Positions 55,355 to 63,757 are shown, counted from the stretch's first letter. The stretch is 64,000 bases of DNA from Spirosoma aureum (GCF_011604685.1 NZ_CP050063.1:7295001-7359000), one strand, 5' to 3'. The notes: generated from the sequence alone by a model not told the origin. A program made the numbers and translations.

Positions 55355-55412
55355 TATTGTCAAGTTGATCGAGCGGGGTCACACGCCGGTCTTCTTGATA
55401 TTTTTCCTCACA

Positions 55413-55571
55413 CTGTAGGATGTCGAAATTGGCAGACGTGCCCTCCTGTCTCGGGGGTGGTGATAAGGGATAAACGCAGCATAATGCCGCCTGCAAGGGC
55501 GACTGGGGTTGACCACCAGAGTTGTACTGTGGCTAACTGCACCGTGGGCGGTTCGAGTCCCCCTCCTACAG
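55413..55571 (+). ncRNA. tRNA-like RNA with greatly enlarged variable region
   Basis: The ends pair as a tRNA acceptor: 55414-55420 TGTAGGA with 55564-55570 TCCTACA, plus an extra C55413-G55571 pair. The D arm is GTC/GAC (55422-55424 with 55435-55437) around a loop containing AATTGGCA, typical of class II (Leu) tRNAs. The anticodon-like stem is CCCTC/GGGGG (55441-55445, 55453-55457) with 7-base loop CTGTCTC (anticodon would be GTC). The T arm has the loop TTCGAGT (55552-55558) and a stem GGCGG/CCCCC with one C-C mismatch. Between anticodon and T arms lie 85 bases (55459-55543) closed by GGTG/CACC and containing a GCAG/CTGC stem and smaller hairpins. No CCA is encoded: after G55571 comes CATTTGG. 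A promoter precedes and a terminator follows. May be a tRNA-mimic RNA such as a bacterial Y-RNA-like molecule. Confidence 0.6.
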
Positions 55572-55609
55572 CATTTGGTTTTTAGTTTGTTGATGAAGTG
55601 TAATTGAAC

Positions 55610-55646
55610 ACGCCGGCTCCACGATGAGTCCGGCGTTTGTTTTTTT
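55610..55646 (+). terminator. intrinsic terminator after the tRNA-like RNA
   Basis: A 7-bp GC-rich stem ACGCCGG (55610-55616) with CCGGCGT (55630-55636), 13-base loop, followed by TTGTTTTTTT. It ends the RNA unit 40 bases after its last paired base and makes a LepA start upstream of it unlikely. Confidence 0.8.
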
Positions 55647-55728
55647 GTACCCGTCCTTATCTGACCAAAACGCGGACTTTTTTGCTTATTTTTGCAGTTT
55701 ATCAGTAAAGACTCCTCCGTTTTATAAC

Positions 55729-57516
55729 GTGAAACATATTCGTAATTTTTGCATTATTGCCCACATTGATCACGGCAAAAGTACACTAGCCGACCGCCTG
55801 CTGGAATTTACCAAGACTGTAGGGTCCCGCGATATGCAGGCTCAGTTGCTCGACGACATGGACCTGGAACGTGAGCGGGGTATTACCATCAAGAGCCATG
55901 CTATTCAAATGGACTATATGTACAACGGTGAGTTGTACACATTAAACCTGATTGATACGCCGGGACACGTCGATTTTAGCTATGAAGTGTCGCGGTCGAT
56001 TGCCGCCTGCGAAGGTGCGCTGCTTCTCGTTGATGCCTCGCAGGGTACAGAAGCCCAAACCATTTCCAACCTCTATCTGGCGCTCAACAACGATCTGGTC
56101 ATTATTCCCGTTCTGAATAAAATTGACCTGCCCGGCGCTATGCCCGAAGAAATTAAGGATGAGATGGTCGACCTGCTGGGTTGTGATCGCGACGACATTA
56201 TTCCGGCATCGGGTAAGGAAGGTATTGGCGTTCCCGAAATCCTGGCGGCCATTGTCGAGCGGATTCCCCCACCGAAAGGCGATCCTGACGGTTCGCTGCA
56301 AGCGCTGATTTTCGACTCACACTTCAACTCCTACCGGGGTATTGAGGTTATTTTCCGGGTCAAGAACGGCCGCATTCGCAAGGGCGACAAGGTAAAATTT
56401 ATGAACACAGGCAAAGAGTACTTTGCCGACGAAATCGGAACGCTACGCCTGACCCAGGAACCTAAAGACGTCATTGAATGTGGCGACGTTGGATACCTGA
56501 TCTCGGGAATTAAAGTAGCGAAAGAAGTGAAGGTGGGCGATACCGTTACCACCATCGACAATCCCGCCAGTAGTGCCATTCAGGGTTTCTCAGAGGTTAA
56601 ACCAATGGTATTTGCCGGCATATATCCGGTAGAAACTAGCGAATTTGAAGACCTGCGCGACGCCATGGAAAAGCTCCAGTTGAACGATGCAGCACTGGTT
56701 TGGGAGCCCGAAACGTCGGCGGCTCTGGGCTTCGGATTCCGGTGCGGTTTTCTGGGAATGCTCCACATGGAGATTGTACAGGAACGGCTGGAACGCGAGT
56801 TCGATATGACCGTTATTACCACTGTACCGTCGGTACGGTTTGAGGTATTGACCACCAAAGGTCAGGAACTTCAGGTGTCGGCACCAGCCGAAATGCCCGA
56901 ACCGAACCTGATCGACTACATTGAAGAGCCCTTTATCCGGGCGCAGATCATTACCAAGGCCGAGTATGTTGGCGGCATCATGAGCTTGTGTATGGACAAG
57001 CGTAGCATTCTCAAAAACCAGGTTTACTTGACCGCTGATCGGGTTGAACTTCAGTTTGAAATGCCACTGGCGGAGGTTGTGTTCGACTTTTTCGATAAGC
57101 TCAAGACGATCTCCCGCGGCTATGCTTCCCTCGATTATGAGTTTATGGACAACCGTGAATCCGACATGGTAAAGCTGGATGTGATGCTCAATGGTGATAA
57201 AGTCGATGCCTTATCGGCCATCGTTCACCGGTCGAAGTCCTATGAATGGGGGAAGAAATTGTGCGAAAAGCTTCGGGAGTTAATTCCCCGCCAGCAATTC
57301 GAAATAGCCATTCAGGCTGCTATTGGCCAGAAAATCATTGCCCGCGAAACGCTGAGTGCCCTTCGCAAAGACGTATTGGCGAAGTGTTATGGCGGTGATA
57401 TTTCCCGGAAGCGCAAACTGCTCGAAAAGCAGAAGAAAGGGAAGAAGCGAATGCGCCAGGTTGGCAACGTCGAGATCCCGCAGGAAGCGTTTATGGCCGT
57501 ATTGAAGATCAATTAA
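55729..57516 (+). CDS. lepA: elongation factor 4 (LepA), back-translocating GTPase
   Basis: About 595 residues. The GTG at 55729 gives the conserved start [27 protein letters not shown]; the frame to 55624 adds 35 residues that run over a terminator and is rejected. GTPase motifs: G1 AHIDHGKS, G2 [10 protein letters not shown]3 DTPGHVDF, G4 LNKIDLP. The C-terminal domain ends [19 protein letters not shown], as in other LepA proteins. A TATTTTTG box at 55687-55694 may be the promoter -7 element. Its last 52 bases (57465-57516) are repeated at 58222-58273 behind a small gene cassette. It remodels stalled ribosomes. Confidence 0.96.
   Translation: MKHIRNFCIIAHIDHGKSTLADRLLEFTKTVGSRDMQAQLLDDMDLERERGITIKSHAIQMDYMYNGELYTLNLIDTPGHVDFSYEVSRSIAACEGALLLVDASQGTEAQTISNLYLALNNDLVIIPVLNKIDLPGAMPEEIKDEMVDLLGCDRDDIIPASGKEGIGVPEILAAIVERIPPPKGDPDGSLQALIFDSHFNSYRGIEVIFRVKNGRIRKGDKVKFMNTGKEYFADEIGTLRLTQEPKDVIECGDVGYLISGIKVAKEVKVGDTVTTIDNPASSAIQGFSEVKPMVFAGIYPVETSEFEDLRDAMEKLQLNDAALVWEPETSAALGFGFRCGFLGMLHMEIVQERLEREFDMTVITTVPSVRFEVLTTKGQELQVSAPAEMPEPNLIDYIEEPFIRAQIITKAEYVGGIMSLCMDKRSILKNQVYLTADRVELQFEMPLAEVVFDFFDKLKTISRGYASLDYEFMDNRESDMVKLDVMLNGDKVDALSAIVHRSKSYEWGKKLCEKLRELIPRQQFEIAIQAAIGQKIIARETLSALRKDVLAKCYGGDISRKRKLLEKQKKGKKRMRQVGNVEIPQEAFMAVLKIN
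57465..57516 (+). repeat. 52-bp direct repeat, left copy (lepA 3' end)
   Basis: The last 52 bases of lepA including the TAA. Identical to 58222-58273. Begins CAACGTCGAG and ends AGATCAATTAA. Distance between copy starts is 757 bases. Confidence 0.97.
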
Positions 57517-57520
57517 CGTA

Positions 57521-58012
57521 TTGAATACACTTAATTTTGATGCTCAGGGGCATCTCTTTCCCTATGATCTGATTGAAACAGAATGGAAGCCATTCGCTGA
57601 TACATTCGGCTGGAACGATCACCGTCATACATTAATTGAGCTGTTCTATTCATTTTTAAATAAGCTTAATGATCTATCTATCAATGAGTTTACTTTATGG
57701 ATTGACGGAAGTTTCGTTACGCGGAAAGAACATCCGAATGATATTGATGCCGTAGTTGTTCTTCCAACACCAATATATCGACAATTTGAAAAGCATTTAA
57801 GGACATTAAGGGAGCAGTTTGACGGTTTAGATATATATTTTGTGCGATTGATAAGTGAAGAAGAACCCGATTACTTCCTCTATGTTTCAGACCGTGCGGA
57901 GTGGCTATTCCAATTTACTATGACCAAGCCGGATCGGGTTACACGACGGAAATTTCCAAAAGGCTTTTTACAACTAATTTGGAACAATGAATCGGCGCTC
58001 CAACGTACATAG
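57521..58012 (+). CDS. DUF6932-like minimal nucleotidyltransferase
   Basis: A 163-residue protein from a TTG four bases after the lepA stop. It carries the minimal nucleotidyltransferase signature: GS at the head of GSFVTRKEHPNDID (catalytic Asp pair DID), with a third acid likely in LDIYFVRL. The N terminus NTLNFDAQGHLFPYD and the WIDGSFVTRKEHPNDID wording resemble DUF6932, a family found as the first of a two-gene pair in Bacteroidota. By analogy with MNT/AbiEii systems it may transfer nucleotides onto a partner or RNA. It overlaps the next gene by 26 bases and lies inside a unit bounded by the 52-bp repeat. Its sequence is clearly AT-richer than lepA. The TTG start is supported by the family N terminus. 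Confidence 0.85.
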   Translation: MNTLNFDAQGHLFPYDLIETEWKPFADTFGWNDHRHTLIELFYSFLNKLNDLSINEFTLWIDGSFVTRKEHPNDIDAVVVLPTPIYRQFEKHLRTLREQFDGLDIYFVRLISEEEPDYFLYVSDRAEWLFQFTMTKPDRVTRRKFPKGFLQLIWNNESALQRT

Positions 58013-58202
58013 CGAAATTGTTGACGTTCTCAATCGGATTGAGCGGCTTAATGAGTTGGTTCAATTACATAAGCAACAACCACTTGTTGATACGTTGACG
58101 GTAGAAGGCTATGAACGGCTACGCGAACAATATATAAACCAGTTGGAAGAGCTACTGGCCTCCTTAAACATCAAGGCAGAAATACATCTTAAAGCCGCCT
58201 AA
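57987..58202 (+). CDS. small coiled-coil partner of the nucleotidyltransferase
   Basis: A 71-residue, mainly helical protein: RSNVHSEIVDVLNRIERLNELV, then a loop with QPLVDTL, then YERLREQYINQLEELLASLN. It overlaps the nucleotidyltransferase gene by 26 bases in another frame, so translation is coupled. Small helical partners of this kind accompany DUF6932 genes as I recall; it is the antitoxin or target candidate. It shows no DNA-binding motif. Confidence 0.78.
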   Translation: MNRRSNVHSEIVDVLNRIERLNELVQLHKQQPLVDTLTVEGYERLREQYINQLEELLASLNIKAEIHLKAA

Positions 58203-58221
58203 ACCTAAAATCTGGTCGGCA

Positions 58222-58273
58222 CAACGTCGAGATCCCGCAGGAAGCGTTTATGGCCGTATTGAAGATCAATTAA
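58222..58273 (+). repeat. 52-bp direct repeat, right copy (lepA 3' end duplicate)
   Basis: Identical to 57465-57516 over all 52 bases. Here it has no upstream reading frame and lies directly before the terminator 58276-58310, which therefore looks like the original lepA terminator. Defines the far edge of the two-gene insertion. Confidence 0.97.
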
Positions 58274-58275
58274 GT

Positions 58276-58310
58276 TAAAAAGCCCCATCGTTAATCGGTG
58301 GGGCTTTTTA
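58276..58310. terminator. intrinsic terminator of lepA unit
   Basis: A 15-bp stem (58276-58290 with 58296-58310, one G-T pair), loop TTAAT, ending in T-rich sequence. It serves the lepA/cassette transcript and possibly the convergent purK gene. Confidence 0.88.
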
Positions 58311-58328
58311 CATGGCTTTTGCCCGGCT

Positions 58329-59468
58329 TTATTGGCTTACTACCCGAATTCCTGCTTTTACCTCAGCCACTTTCTCTCGTAAAACAGCCAGCGAATCGTC
58401 CATAACGGTTACATGCCCCATCTTGCGGAACGGTTTCGTGATCGCTTTCCCATAAAAGAACGGGAACACGCCCGACATAGTCAGCAAATCCTCCAGCCCC
58501 TCATAAATTGCTGGACCCGTGAAGCCATCTTCGCCAAGTAGATTGACCATAGCCGCTGGCTGATAGGATGTTGTATCGCCAAGTGGGTAATTAAGAATAG
58601 CGCGCCAGTGCTGCTCAAACTGAGAGGTGACATTAGCCCGAATCGTGTGGTGACCGCTATTGTGTGGGCGCGGTGCCACTTCATTAATCAACACATTTCC
58701 AGACTTGTCGAGAAATAATTCTACGGCCAGCAAACCCACAATTCCGAATGCTTCGGCAGTTCGACGGGCAATGTCCTGCGCCTGCTGGTTGATCGATTCA
58801 GAAACTTCGGCCGGTGCAAATAAATATTCGACCAGATTCAGCTCAGGATGGAATACCATCTCAACCGTTGGGAAAGTCTGAACCTCGCCCCGTTCGTTAC
58901 GGGAAACGATCACAGCTAGTTCTTTCTCAAAATCGACGGCTTTTTCGAGAACACCTGGTGCATCGAACGCTTTACCAACATCGGTTACCGATGTGATCCG
59001 CTGAACTCCCCGACCATCATAACCATCCCGGCCAAGTTTGTGAAAAGCCGGAAAAAAATCGGGCTGGTGAATTTCCAGCAAGGCTACATCAGCGCGATTT
59101 TCGGTTAGTATAAAATCAGCCGTGGGTAAATTATGCTTATGGTAAAACTGTTTCTGGAGTCGTTTATCCTGAATAATCCGGATAACAGAGGGTTGCGGAA
59201 ACACTTTCTTCCCTTCCCGCTCAAGCGCTTCGAGTGCATCCACATTAACGCGCTCGATTTCGATTGTCAACACATCGACCGACTGCCCAAATTGGTAAAC
59301 CGTGTCATAGTCGGTCAGCAAACCCTGGGTAAATTGCGTACATAGATTACGGCAGGGCGCTTCGGCGTCGGGGTCGAGAATATGAACACGGAGGTTCCAG
59401 TCTATGGCGGCTTGCAGTAGCATCAGGCCAAGCTGCCCCCCGCCAAGAATACCAATGGTAGGTGTCAA
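58329..59468 (-). CDS. purK: 5-(carboxyamino)imidazole ribonucleotide synthase
   Basis: A 379-residue ATP-grasp enzyme that carboxylates AIR with bicarbonate and ATP to give N5-CAIR in purine synthesis. N terminus GILGGGQLGLMLLQAA; ATP-grasp parts FHKLGRDGYDGRGVQ, VEKAVDFEKELAVIVSR-type segment, LAVELFLDKSGNVLINEVAPRPHNSGHHTI and the C-terminal YGKAITKPFRKMGHVTV. purE is not seen in the window. It converges on the lepA cassette and is preceded by an AATTACC-type low-complexity spacer. Confidence 0.95.
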   Translation of the reverse strand: MTPTIGILGGGQLGLMLLQAAIDWNLRVHILDPDAEAPCRNLCTQFTQGLLTDYDTVYQFGQSVDVLTIEIERVNVDALEALEREGKKVFPQPSVIRIIQDKRLQKQFYHKHNLPTADFILTENRADVALLEIHQPDFFPAFHKLGRDGYDGRGVQRITSVTDVGKAFDAPGVLEKAVDFEKELAVIVSRNERGEVQTFPTVEMVFHPELNLVEYLFAPAEVSESINQQAQDIARRTAEAFGIVGLLAVELFLDKSGNVLINEVAPRPHNSGHHTIRANVTSQFEQHWRAILNYPLGDTTSYQPAAMVNLLGEDGFTGPAIYEGLEDLLTMSGVFPFFYGKAITKPFRKMGHVTVMDDSLAVLREKVAEVKAGIRVVSQ

Positions 59469-59591
59469 GAGAGTAATTGGTTGAATTGTAACTGGGTAAT
59501 TAGTCGAGTGAGCAACTAAACTGCAAAATTACCTCAATCAACCAATTCCCCTAATTACCGGCTTACCTTAATTACCTGCCTTGTCGATTCG

Positions 59592-60293
59592 TTAATCTTT
59601 CCGCTTAATGTCAGCACCACCCGACTCGCTCTTGGCCAGCACTTTAGCTGATCCGTAGTAGTATATATCTGCACCACCCGATGCCTTCATACTTAACTCT
59701 TTAGTCGCGTTGACATATACGTCGGACCCGCCCGATGAGTTGGCATTGCAGGTTTCTACGGTCAGTTTACGCGCGTCTAGATCGGCGCCACCAGAACCGC
59801 TTGCATTGAGCGTGCGGGCCGAACCCTGCAAGGTAGCATCTGCCCCACCCGAGGCTGACACGTTCAGTTCGTCGGCTTTGAGGTCCAATTTTACATCCGA
59901 TCCTCCCGATGCTTCAAGGTGCAAATCCTTGAACGACAGGGTGCCCTGGCCAAAAACATCGGCCCCACCCGATGCCTGGAGGTTACTTAACTGCTTAAAT
60001 GTTAAGTACGCTTTTACGTAATTATTACGGCCAAAATTCCAGTTCATCATCCCTTTCCGGTCAATGTAGAGCTTTAGGACACCGTTTTTGACTTCAGATT
60101 TTACCTCGTCTTCGTCAATTCCTTTAACTTCGAGCGTTAGTTTTTCAGAACCACCCTGGGTTAGGTAAACATCGATACCACTGCTAACGCTTAATCCCGT
60201 AAAATTCGAAACAGGGCGGTCTTTTTTCCAATCAGTCGTAGCGGAGTTCACTCCTGAGGCTACCAGTATTAGCGATAAAACTATCGTTTTCAT
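59592..60293 (-). CDS. exported GIN-domain (DUF2807) beta-helix protein
   Basis: A 233-residue protein with a signal peptide (about 1-18). The body is an adhesin-like parallel beta-helix rich in ASGGADxxxxG repeats: LQASGGADVFG, LEASGGSDVKL, VSASGGADATL, NASGSGGADLD, NSSGGSDVYVN, KASGGADIYY. The early part FTGLSVSSGIDVYLTQGG is the usual entry of DUF2807 proteins. They are surface or periplasmic proteins of unknown role, common in Bacteroidota. A Ser-Gly-Gly-Ala/Ser-Asp repeat is present seven or so times. Confidence 0.92.
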   Translation of the reverse strand: MKTIVLSLILVASGVNSATTDWKKDRPVSNFTGLSVSSGIDVYLTQGGSEKLTLEVKGIDEDEVKSEVKNGVLKLYIDRKGMMNWNFGRNNYVKAYLTFKQLSNLQASGGADVFGQGTLSFKDLHLEASGGSDVKLDLKADELNVSASGGADATLQGSARTLNASGSGGADLDARKLTVETCNANSSGGSDVYVNATKELSMKASGGADIYYYGSAKVLAKSESGGADIKRKD

Positions 60294-60457
60294 ATATTAA
60301 GAAAAGAGTTGATTTATGTGAAGATGCAGGAAATGGTCGTTATGTTGCATAATCGTCCGAAAATTCTGTCCGGTTTCAATGGCAGCTCTGTCCGCTAACG
60401 GACGGAAAAACAAAGGCTTATGACTACAAATTACTCATAAACAATGATTTACAAAAC

Positions 60458-60472
60458 TGGCACGACACTTGA
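60458..60472 (+). promoter_or_regulatory. candidate sigma-54-like promoter
   Basis: TGGCAC at 60458-60463, five bases, then TTGA at 60469-60472. It fits the sigma-54 -24 box TGGCAC well, but the -12 box would be TTGA where TTGC is expected. It lies 105 bases upstream of the ABC gene, in the 283-base gap. No enhancer site was identified. Tentative. Confidence 0.35.
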
Positions 60473-60576
60473 GCCAACACAAGAACGAACCCAGGTTCGC
60501 CTAGAGCAGGTAGGAATTAGGCATAGGGCGTATTGATTCTAGAACCTTAACTAACGCATTTCAAAGATAATCGATT

Positions 60577-61263
60577 ATGATTCAGCTTAACAACGTCTCT
60601 AAATATTACCCTGCTGGCTTTGGCCGAATCTATGTATTGCGCAATATAAGTCTCGACATTGCACAGGGAGAGTTTGTATCCATCATGGGTCCGTCAGGCT
60701 CAGGAAAGTCTACCTTACTCCATATTCTGGGATTGCTCGAAGAACCATCGGAAGGCGAGTATCTATTTGAAGACCAGCCGGTTCAGAAACTCTCTGAAAA
60801 AAGACGAACCGAGCTTCACCGGACTCAAATCGGGTTCGTGTTTCAGGCTTATCACCTGATCGACGAACTGACCGTTTATGAAAACATCGAAACTCCGCTG
60901 CTCTACAAAGGACTAAGCGGATCAGAACGCAAAAGCCGGGTTGCCGAACTCCTCGACCGCTTTAATATTGTTGCCAAAAAAGACCTGTTCCCGGCTCAGT
61001 TATCGGGTGGTCAACAGCAACTAGTCGGTATTGCACGCGCCCTTGCGGCTGAGCCATCGGTCATTTTCGCCGATGAGCCAACCGGCAATCTCCACTCCGA
61101 TCAGTCTCGCGACATTATGGAAATATTTAGCGAGTTGAATAAAAAAGATGGTGTCACGATCGTGCAGGTAACCCACTCTGAAGCGAATGCAGCTTATGGA
61201 ACACGAATCGTACGACTGAAAGACGGCTGGCTGGAGCCCGAAGTGGCGAAAGAAGCGCATTGA
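60577..61263 (+). CDS. orphan ABC transporter ATP-binding protein, MacB/LolD-type
   Basis: A 228-residue ATPase. Walker A is GPSGSGKST, Q-loop VFQAYHLI, signature LSGGQQQLVGIARAL (LSGGQ), Walker B VIFADEPTGNL and switch His in QVTHSEAN. The wording DEPTGNLHSDQSRDIMEIF is that of MacB/LolD/FtsE-like ATPases, which serve FtsX-type permeases in lipoprotein release or efflux. No permease gene is adjacent: the next gene is a secreted unknown after a terminator. Confidence 0.92.
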   Translation: MIQLNNVSKYYPAGFGRIYVLRNISLDIAQGEFVSIMGPSGSGKSTLLHILGLLEEPSEGEYLFEDQPVQKLSEKRRTELHRTQIGFVFQAYHLIDELTVYENIETPLLYKGLSGSERKSRVAELLDRFNIVAKKDLFPAQLSGGQQQLVGIARALAAEPSVIFADEPTGNLHSDQSRDIMEIFSELNKKDGVTIVQVTHSEANAAYGTRIVRLKDGWLEPEVAKEAH

Positions 61264-61283
61264 TCAGCCATACATAATAGCTC

Positions 61284-61330
61284 AATGAAAAAGGGAATTG
61301 GCACTAACGTTGCTAATTCCCTTTTTCATT
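61284..61330 (+). terminator. terminator after the ABC ATPase gene
   Basis: A 16-bp perfect stem (61284-61299 with 61315-61330) with A- and T-rich arms, 20 bases behind the stop. The rest of the gap to 61597 is AT-rich without a gene seen. Confidence 0.85.
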
Positions 61331-61597
61331 GGTCGCTTTTAACGATTCACAACCAAAGAGTTGAATAATTCAAACAATTTCCTTCACTAAAATCATAAAC
61401 AATTGATTTTTAACGACTTGTTAATTAAAAAATTAACTCATTATAATCTCGTCCACCCAAGTTTGCTCCGTCAAACAACGCAACGCAATCAATTCGAATG
61501 AAACACAATTACGGGAACGAGGTCAGATTCAGGAAATTATCATGGAGTCTGCCTGTTTAACTCTTTCAAATTTGTTTCACTAATTCGTTCGATTGTT

Positions 61598-62194
61598 ATG
61601 AAAACCATAGTTCTGGCCGCCATCGCTGCGTTGCCATTTTCAGCCTTTGCTCAACAGGCTGATAAATTCCCTCCATTTGCCGATAATGGCGTATACTTAT
61701 CAGGTACCGACTTCTCGAACCACAAACTAACCGACGGTTTCGACGACGGCCAACCGGGTTATCGGCTGCGTGATGAAACGTTTCAACGAGGAATAAAGAT
61801 TGATCAGCCTAATGCCCCTGAAGCAAAGATCCCGCTCACTGATTTATGGGGTGAACGTAAACAAGGCGTTGATTATCGAAGCTTTGAGGGTGATTTCTAT
61901 CGCGTTGAACACACTGATCGTATTTTTATTTACAGTAAACCGGCCAATTCGTGGCTGACTGGTGGTGGACCAGCCTACCCGGCAACATTATATTACTTTA
62001 GCCGGGAAGCCAACTCACCTATTCACCTCATTACAAGCGAAAACCTGAAGGATATTTATTACGACCAGGCCGATAAAACAGCTGTTTTCGATACTATTGA
62101 CGATTTAGGCAACAAACCAGCCGACCAGGCCAGAAAATTGTTACGCCTGTTTTATAGCAACGACAACAACAGCGCAAGCCATGCAGCCTCGTAA
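61598..62194 (+). CDS. secreted protein of unknown function
   Basis: A 198-residue protein with a clean signal peptide (KTIVLAAIAALPFSAFAQQ, cleavage after AFA). The mature part is hydrophilic, with aromatic and Asp/Gly-rich segments (LSGTDFSNHKLTDGFDDGQPG, WLTGGGPAYPATLYYFSREANSP), suggesting a beta-rich fold. No cysteines were seen in the mature part and no known family is recognised. It is flanked by terminators on both sides and so is a single-gene unit. Confidence 0.8.
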   Translation: MKTIVLAAIAALPFSAFAQQADKFPPFADNGVYLSGTDFSNHKLTDGFDDGQPGYRLRDETFQRGIKIDQPNAPEAKIPLTDLWGERKQGVDYRSFEGDFYRVEHTDRIFIYSKPANSWLTGGGPAYPATLYYFSREANSPIHLITSENLKDIYYDQADKTAVFDTIDDLGNKPADQARKLLRLFYSNDNNSASHAAS

Positions 62195-62257
62195 GTGCTA
62201 GAAGAATTGTCTGTAGACAATCTTCAGAATACGGTTTAAAGTAGTCCGGTAGTAATT

Positions 62258-62291
62258 AATTGCCAGTCAACTAGACTGGCAATTTTCTTTA
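62258..62291 (+). terminator. terminator after the secreted unknown gene
   Basis: An 11-bp perfect stem (62258-62268 with 62274-62284), loop AACTA, followed by TTCTTTA. A weaker hairpin lies at about 62201-62225. Confidence 0.8.
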
Positions 62292-62446
62292 TAGCGCGGG
62301 GTAGCGTCAGGTTTAGAACAAACATTAGTTAGCCCGTTCTGGTCAAATCTGTAAATTTATTTTCGTTCAATTAAATTTTCTTCCACAGAAAACTTGACAA
62401 AGCTGTATTTAATTTATTTACTTTGCCAAACAAAGTACTTTTAAAT

Positions 62447-63169
62447 ATGCAGCAATTACTTTACATCCCCCGCCCTCACCCCATCGACCGATCTGGTCAG
62501 CCGAAAACCAGCAAGGGTCTGATGGCCTTAGCGGGTCTAACAGTCGCGGGCCTTTGTCTTGTGATCACTCGTGGATTACTGACCAATAACTGGTGGTTTT
62601 TCATCATGTTAACCTGGAATCTGTTTCTGGCGTTTTTTCCGCTGGGCGTTGTCCTCGTTTTGCGCGATCTGCGGACAGCCGGTATTATGAACCGTTGGCT
62701 GCTTTGGATTGGACTGGCGATCTGGCTGGTGTTCTTACCCAACGCACCTTATATCATTACGGACCTTTATCACATAAAAAATATTGATAAGCCGCTGCTC
62801 TGGTTCGATACCATAACCCTCTTCCTGTTTGCCCAAACGGGTTTGCTGGCTGGCTTATATTCTGCCCTGATCGTCCATCGGATGGTCCGTCCGCTCATTG
62901 GTGCACGACTGACCTGGATCGCCTTGCTGACTAGTCAGCTTTTATCTGGCTTCGGGATTTATCTGGGCAGATTTGGCCGCTGGAATAGCTGGGATTTATT
63001 AGCAAACCCCCTGGCTTTATTCGATGCGATTGCCGGAGCAAGCAGCAATCACCTAAGCTTGAAATTAACACTGGCCTATGGTTTTGTACTGGCCGTTCTG
63101 TATGTGGCTTTCTGGTGGTATGTCGATTATGAGCGCGATCAATCCAACTTAAAAAGGCCTTTTTTGTAG
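62447..63169 (+). CDS. DUF1361-type integral membrane protein
   Basis: About 240 residues from ATG 62447. A TTG at 62423 is possible, but promoter-like TTGAC (62393-62397) and TACTTTG (62419-62425) lie over it, which favours the later start. Six or so membrane helices are visible; conserved are WNLFLAFFPLGVVLVL, the FLPNAPYIITDLYHI segment and GIYLGRFGRWNSWDLL, the DUF1361 pattern. Function unknown. Confidence 0.88.
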   Translation: MQQLLYIPRPHPIDRSGQPKTSKGLMALAGLTVAGLCLVITRGLLTNNWWFFIMLTWNLFLAFFPLGVVLVLRDLRTAGIMNRWLLWIGLAIWLVFLPNAPYIITDLYHIKNIDKPLLWFDTITLFLFAQTGLLAGLYSALIVHRMVRPLIGARLTWIALLTSQLLSGFGIYLGRFGRWNSWDLLANPLALFDAIAGASSNHLSLKLTLAYGFVLAVLYVAFWWYVDYERDQSNLKRPFL

Positions 63170-63275
63170 TTCTAACAGCAATACGAACGCACGGCTACGT
63201 TGAGCTATAACGATCATTGGCTATTACCTTAGCTACCTAAATTACCCAACGACCAATTAATGCTATGTTTGCCAC

Positions 63276-63647
63276 ATGATTAATTTCCGTAAAGTCTGGC
63301 GTAGTTTTGGGTTTGCGCGACAGGGTATCGTTGATTTATTTCGATACGAGAACAACGCCAAAGTACATTTGCTCATCGCAGGACTCGTATTCGTTGCCGG
63401 GTTCTGGCTGGAGATTAGTCGGGTAGAGTGGGCCATTATTCTGACACAAGTTGGGCTCGTCTGGGCTGCCGAAGCGTTCAATACGGCGATTGAAAAGATC
63501 TGCGATTTTGTCTCTCCGGGCCTGCATCCGCAAATAAAAGCGATCAAAGATTTATCGTCCGGTGCAGTATTGATTCTTGCAGTCACAGCCGTACTCGTAG
63601 GGCTACTTATTCTAGGCAGTAAATTACTTGCAATTTTTAATGGGTAG
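63276..63647 (+). CDS. dgkA: diacylglycerol kinase / undecaprenol kinase (DgkA family)
   Basis: A 123-residue three-helix membrane kinase. It has FARQGIVDLFRYENNAKVHLL, the catalytic EAFNTAIEKICDFVS helix and the IKAIKDLSSGAVLILAVTAVLVGLLIL end. In this family it phosphorylates undecaprenol or diacylglycerol; in Bacteroidota the undecaprenol role is likely. Length is normal. Start ATG 63276. Confidence 0.94.
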   Translation: MINFRKVWRSFGFARQGIVDLFRYENNAKVHLLIAGLVFVAGFWLEISRVEWAIILTQVGLVWAAEAFNTAIEKICDFVSPGLHPQIKAIKDLSSGAVLILAVTAVLVGLLILGSKLLAIFNG

Positions 63648-63757
63648 TCTATCCGTAGCAATTGCCCATGTATTGAACAAAAACGGCGGTAGCAAACTGC
63701 CAAAGCGACGGCCGCAATAAACCGAATACCTTAAACGCTAAAAAGAAACTCTTTTCC

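Noticed and set aside
55413..55571. Self-splicing intron inside a tRNA
   Set aside because: The anticodon-like loop is an intact 7-base loop and the extra sequence lies in the variable region; no group I P/Q/R/S elements or group II domain V were seen.
55328..55585. 85-codon ORF on the plus strand across the tRNA-like RNA
   Set aside because: It runs through the paired arms and the T-loop of the RNA, starts ahead of the promoter -7 box and has no protein-like composition.
55624..55728. LepA N-terminal extension from the ATG at 55624
   Set aside because: It lies over the terminator of the RNA gene, and the conserved LepA start is at the GTG 55729.
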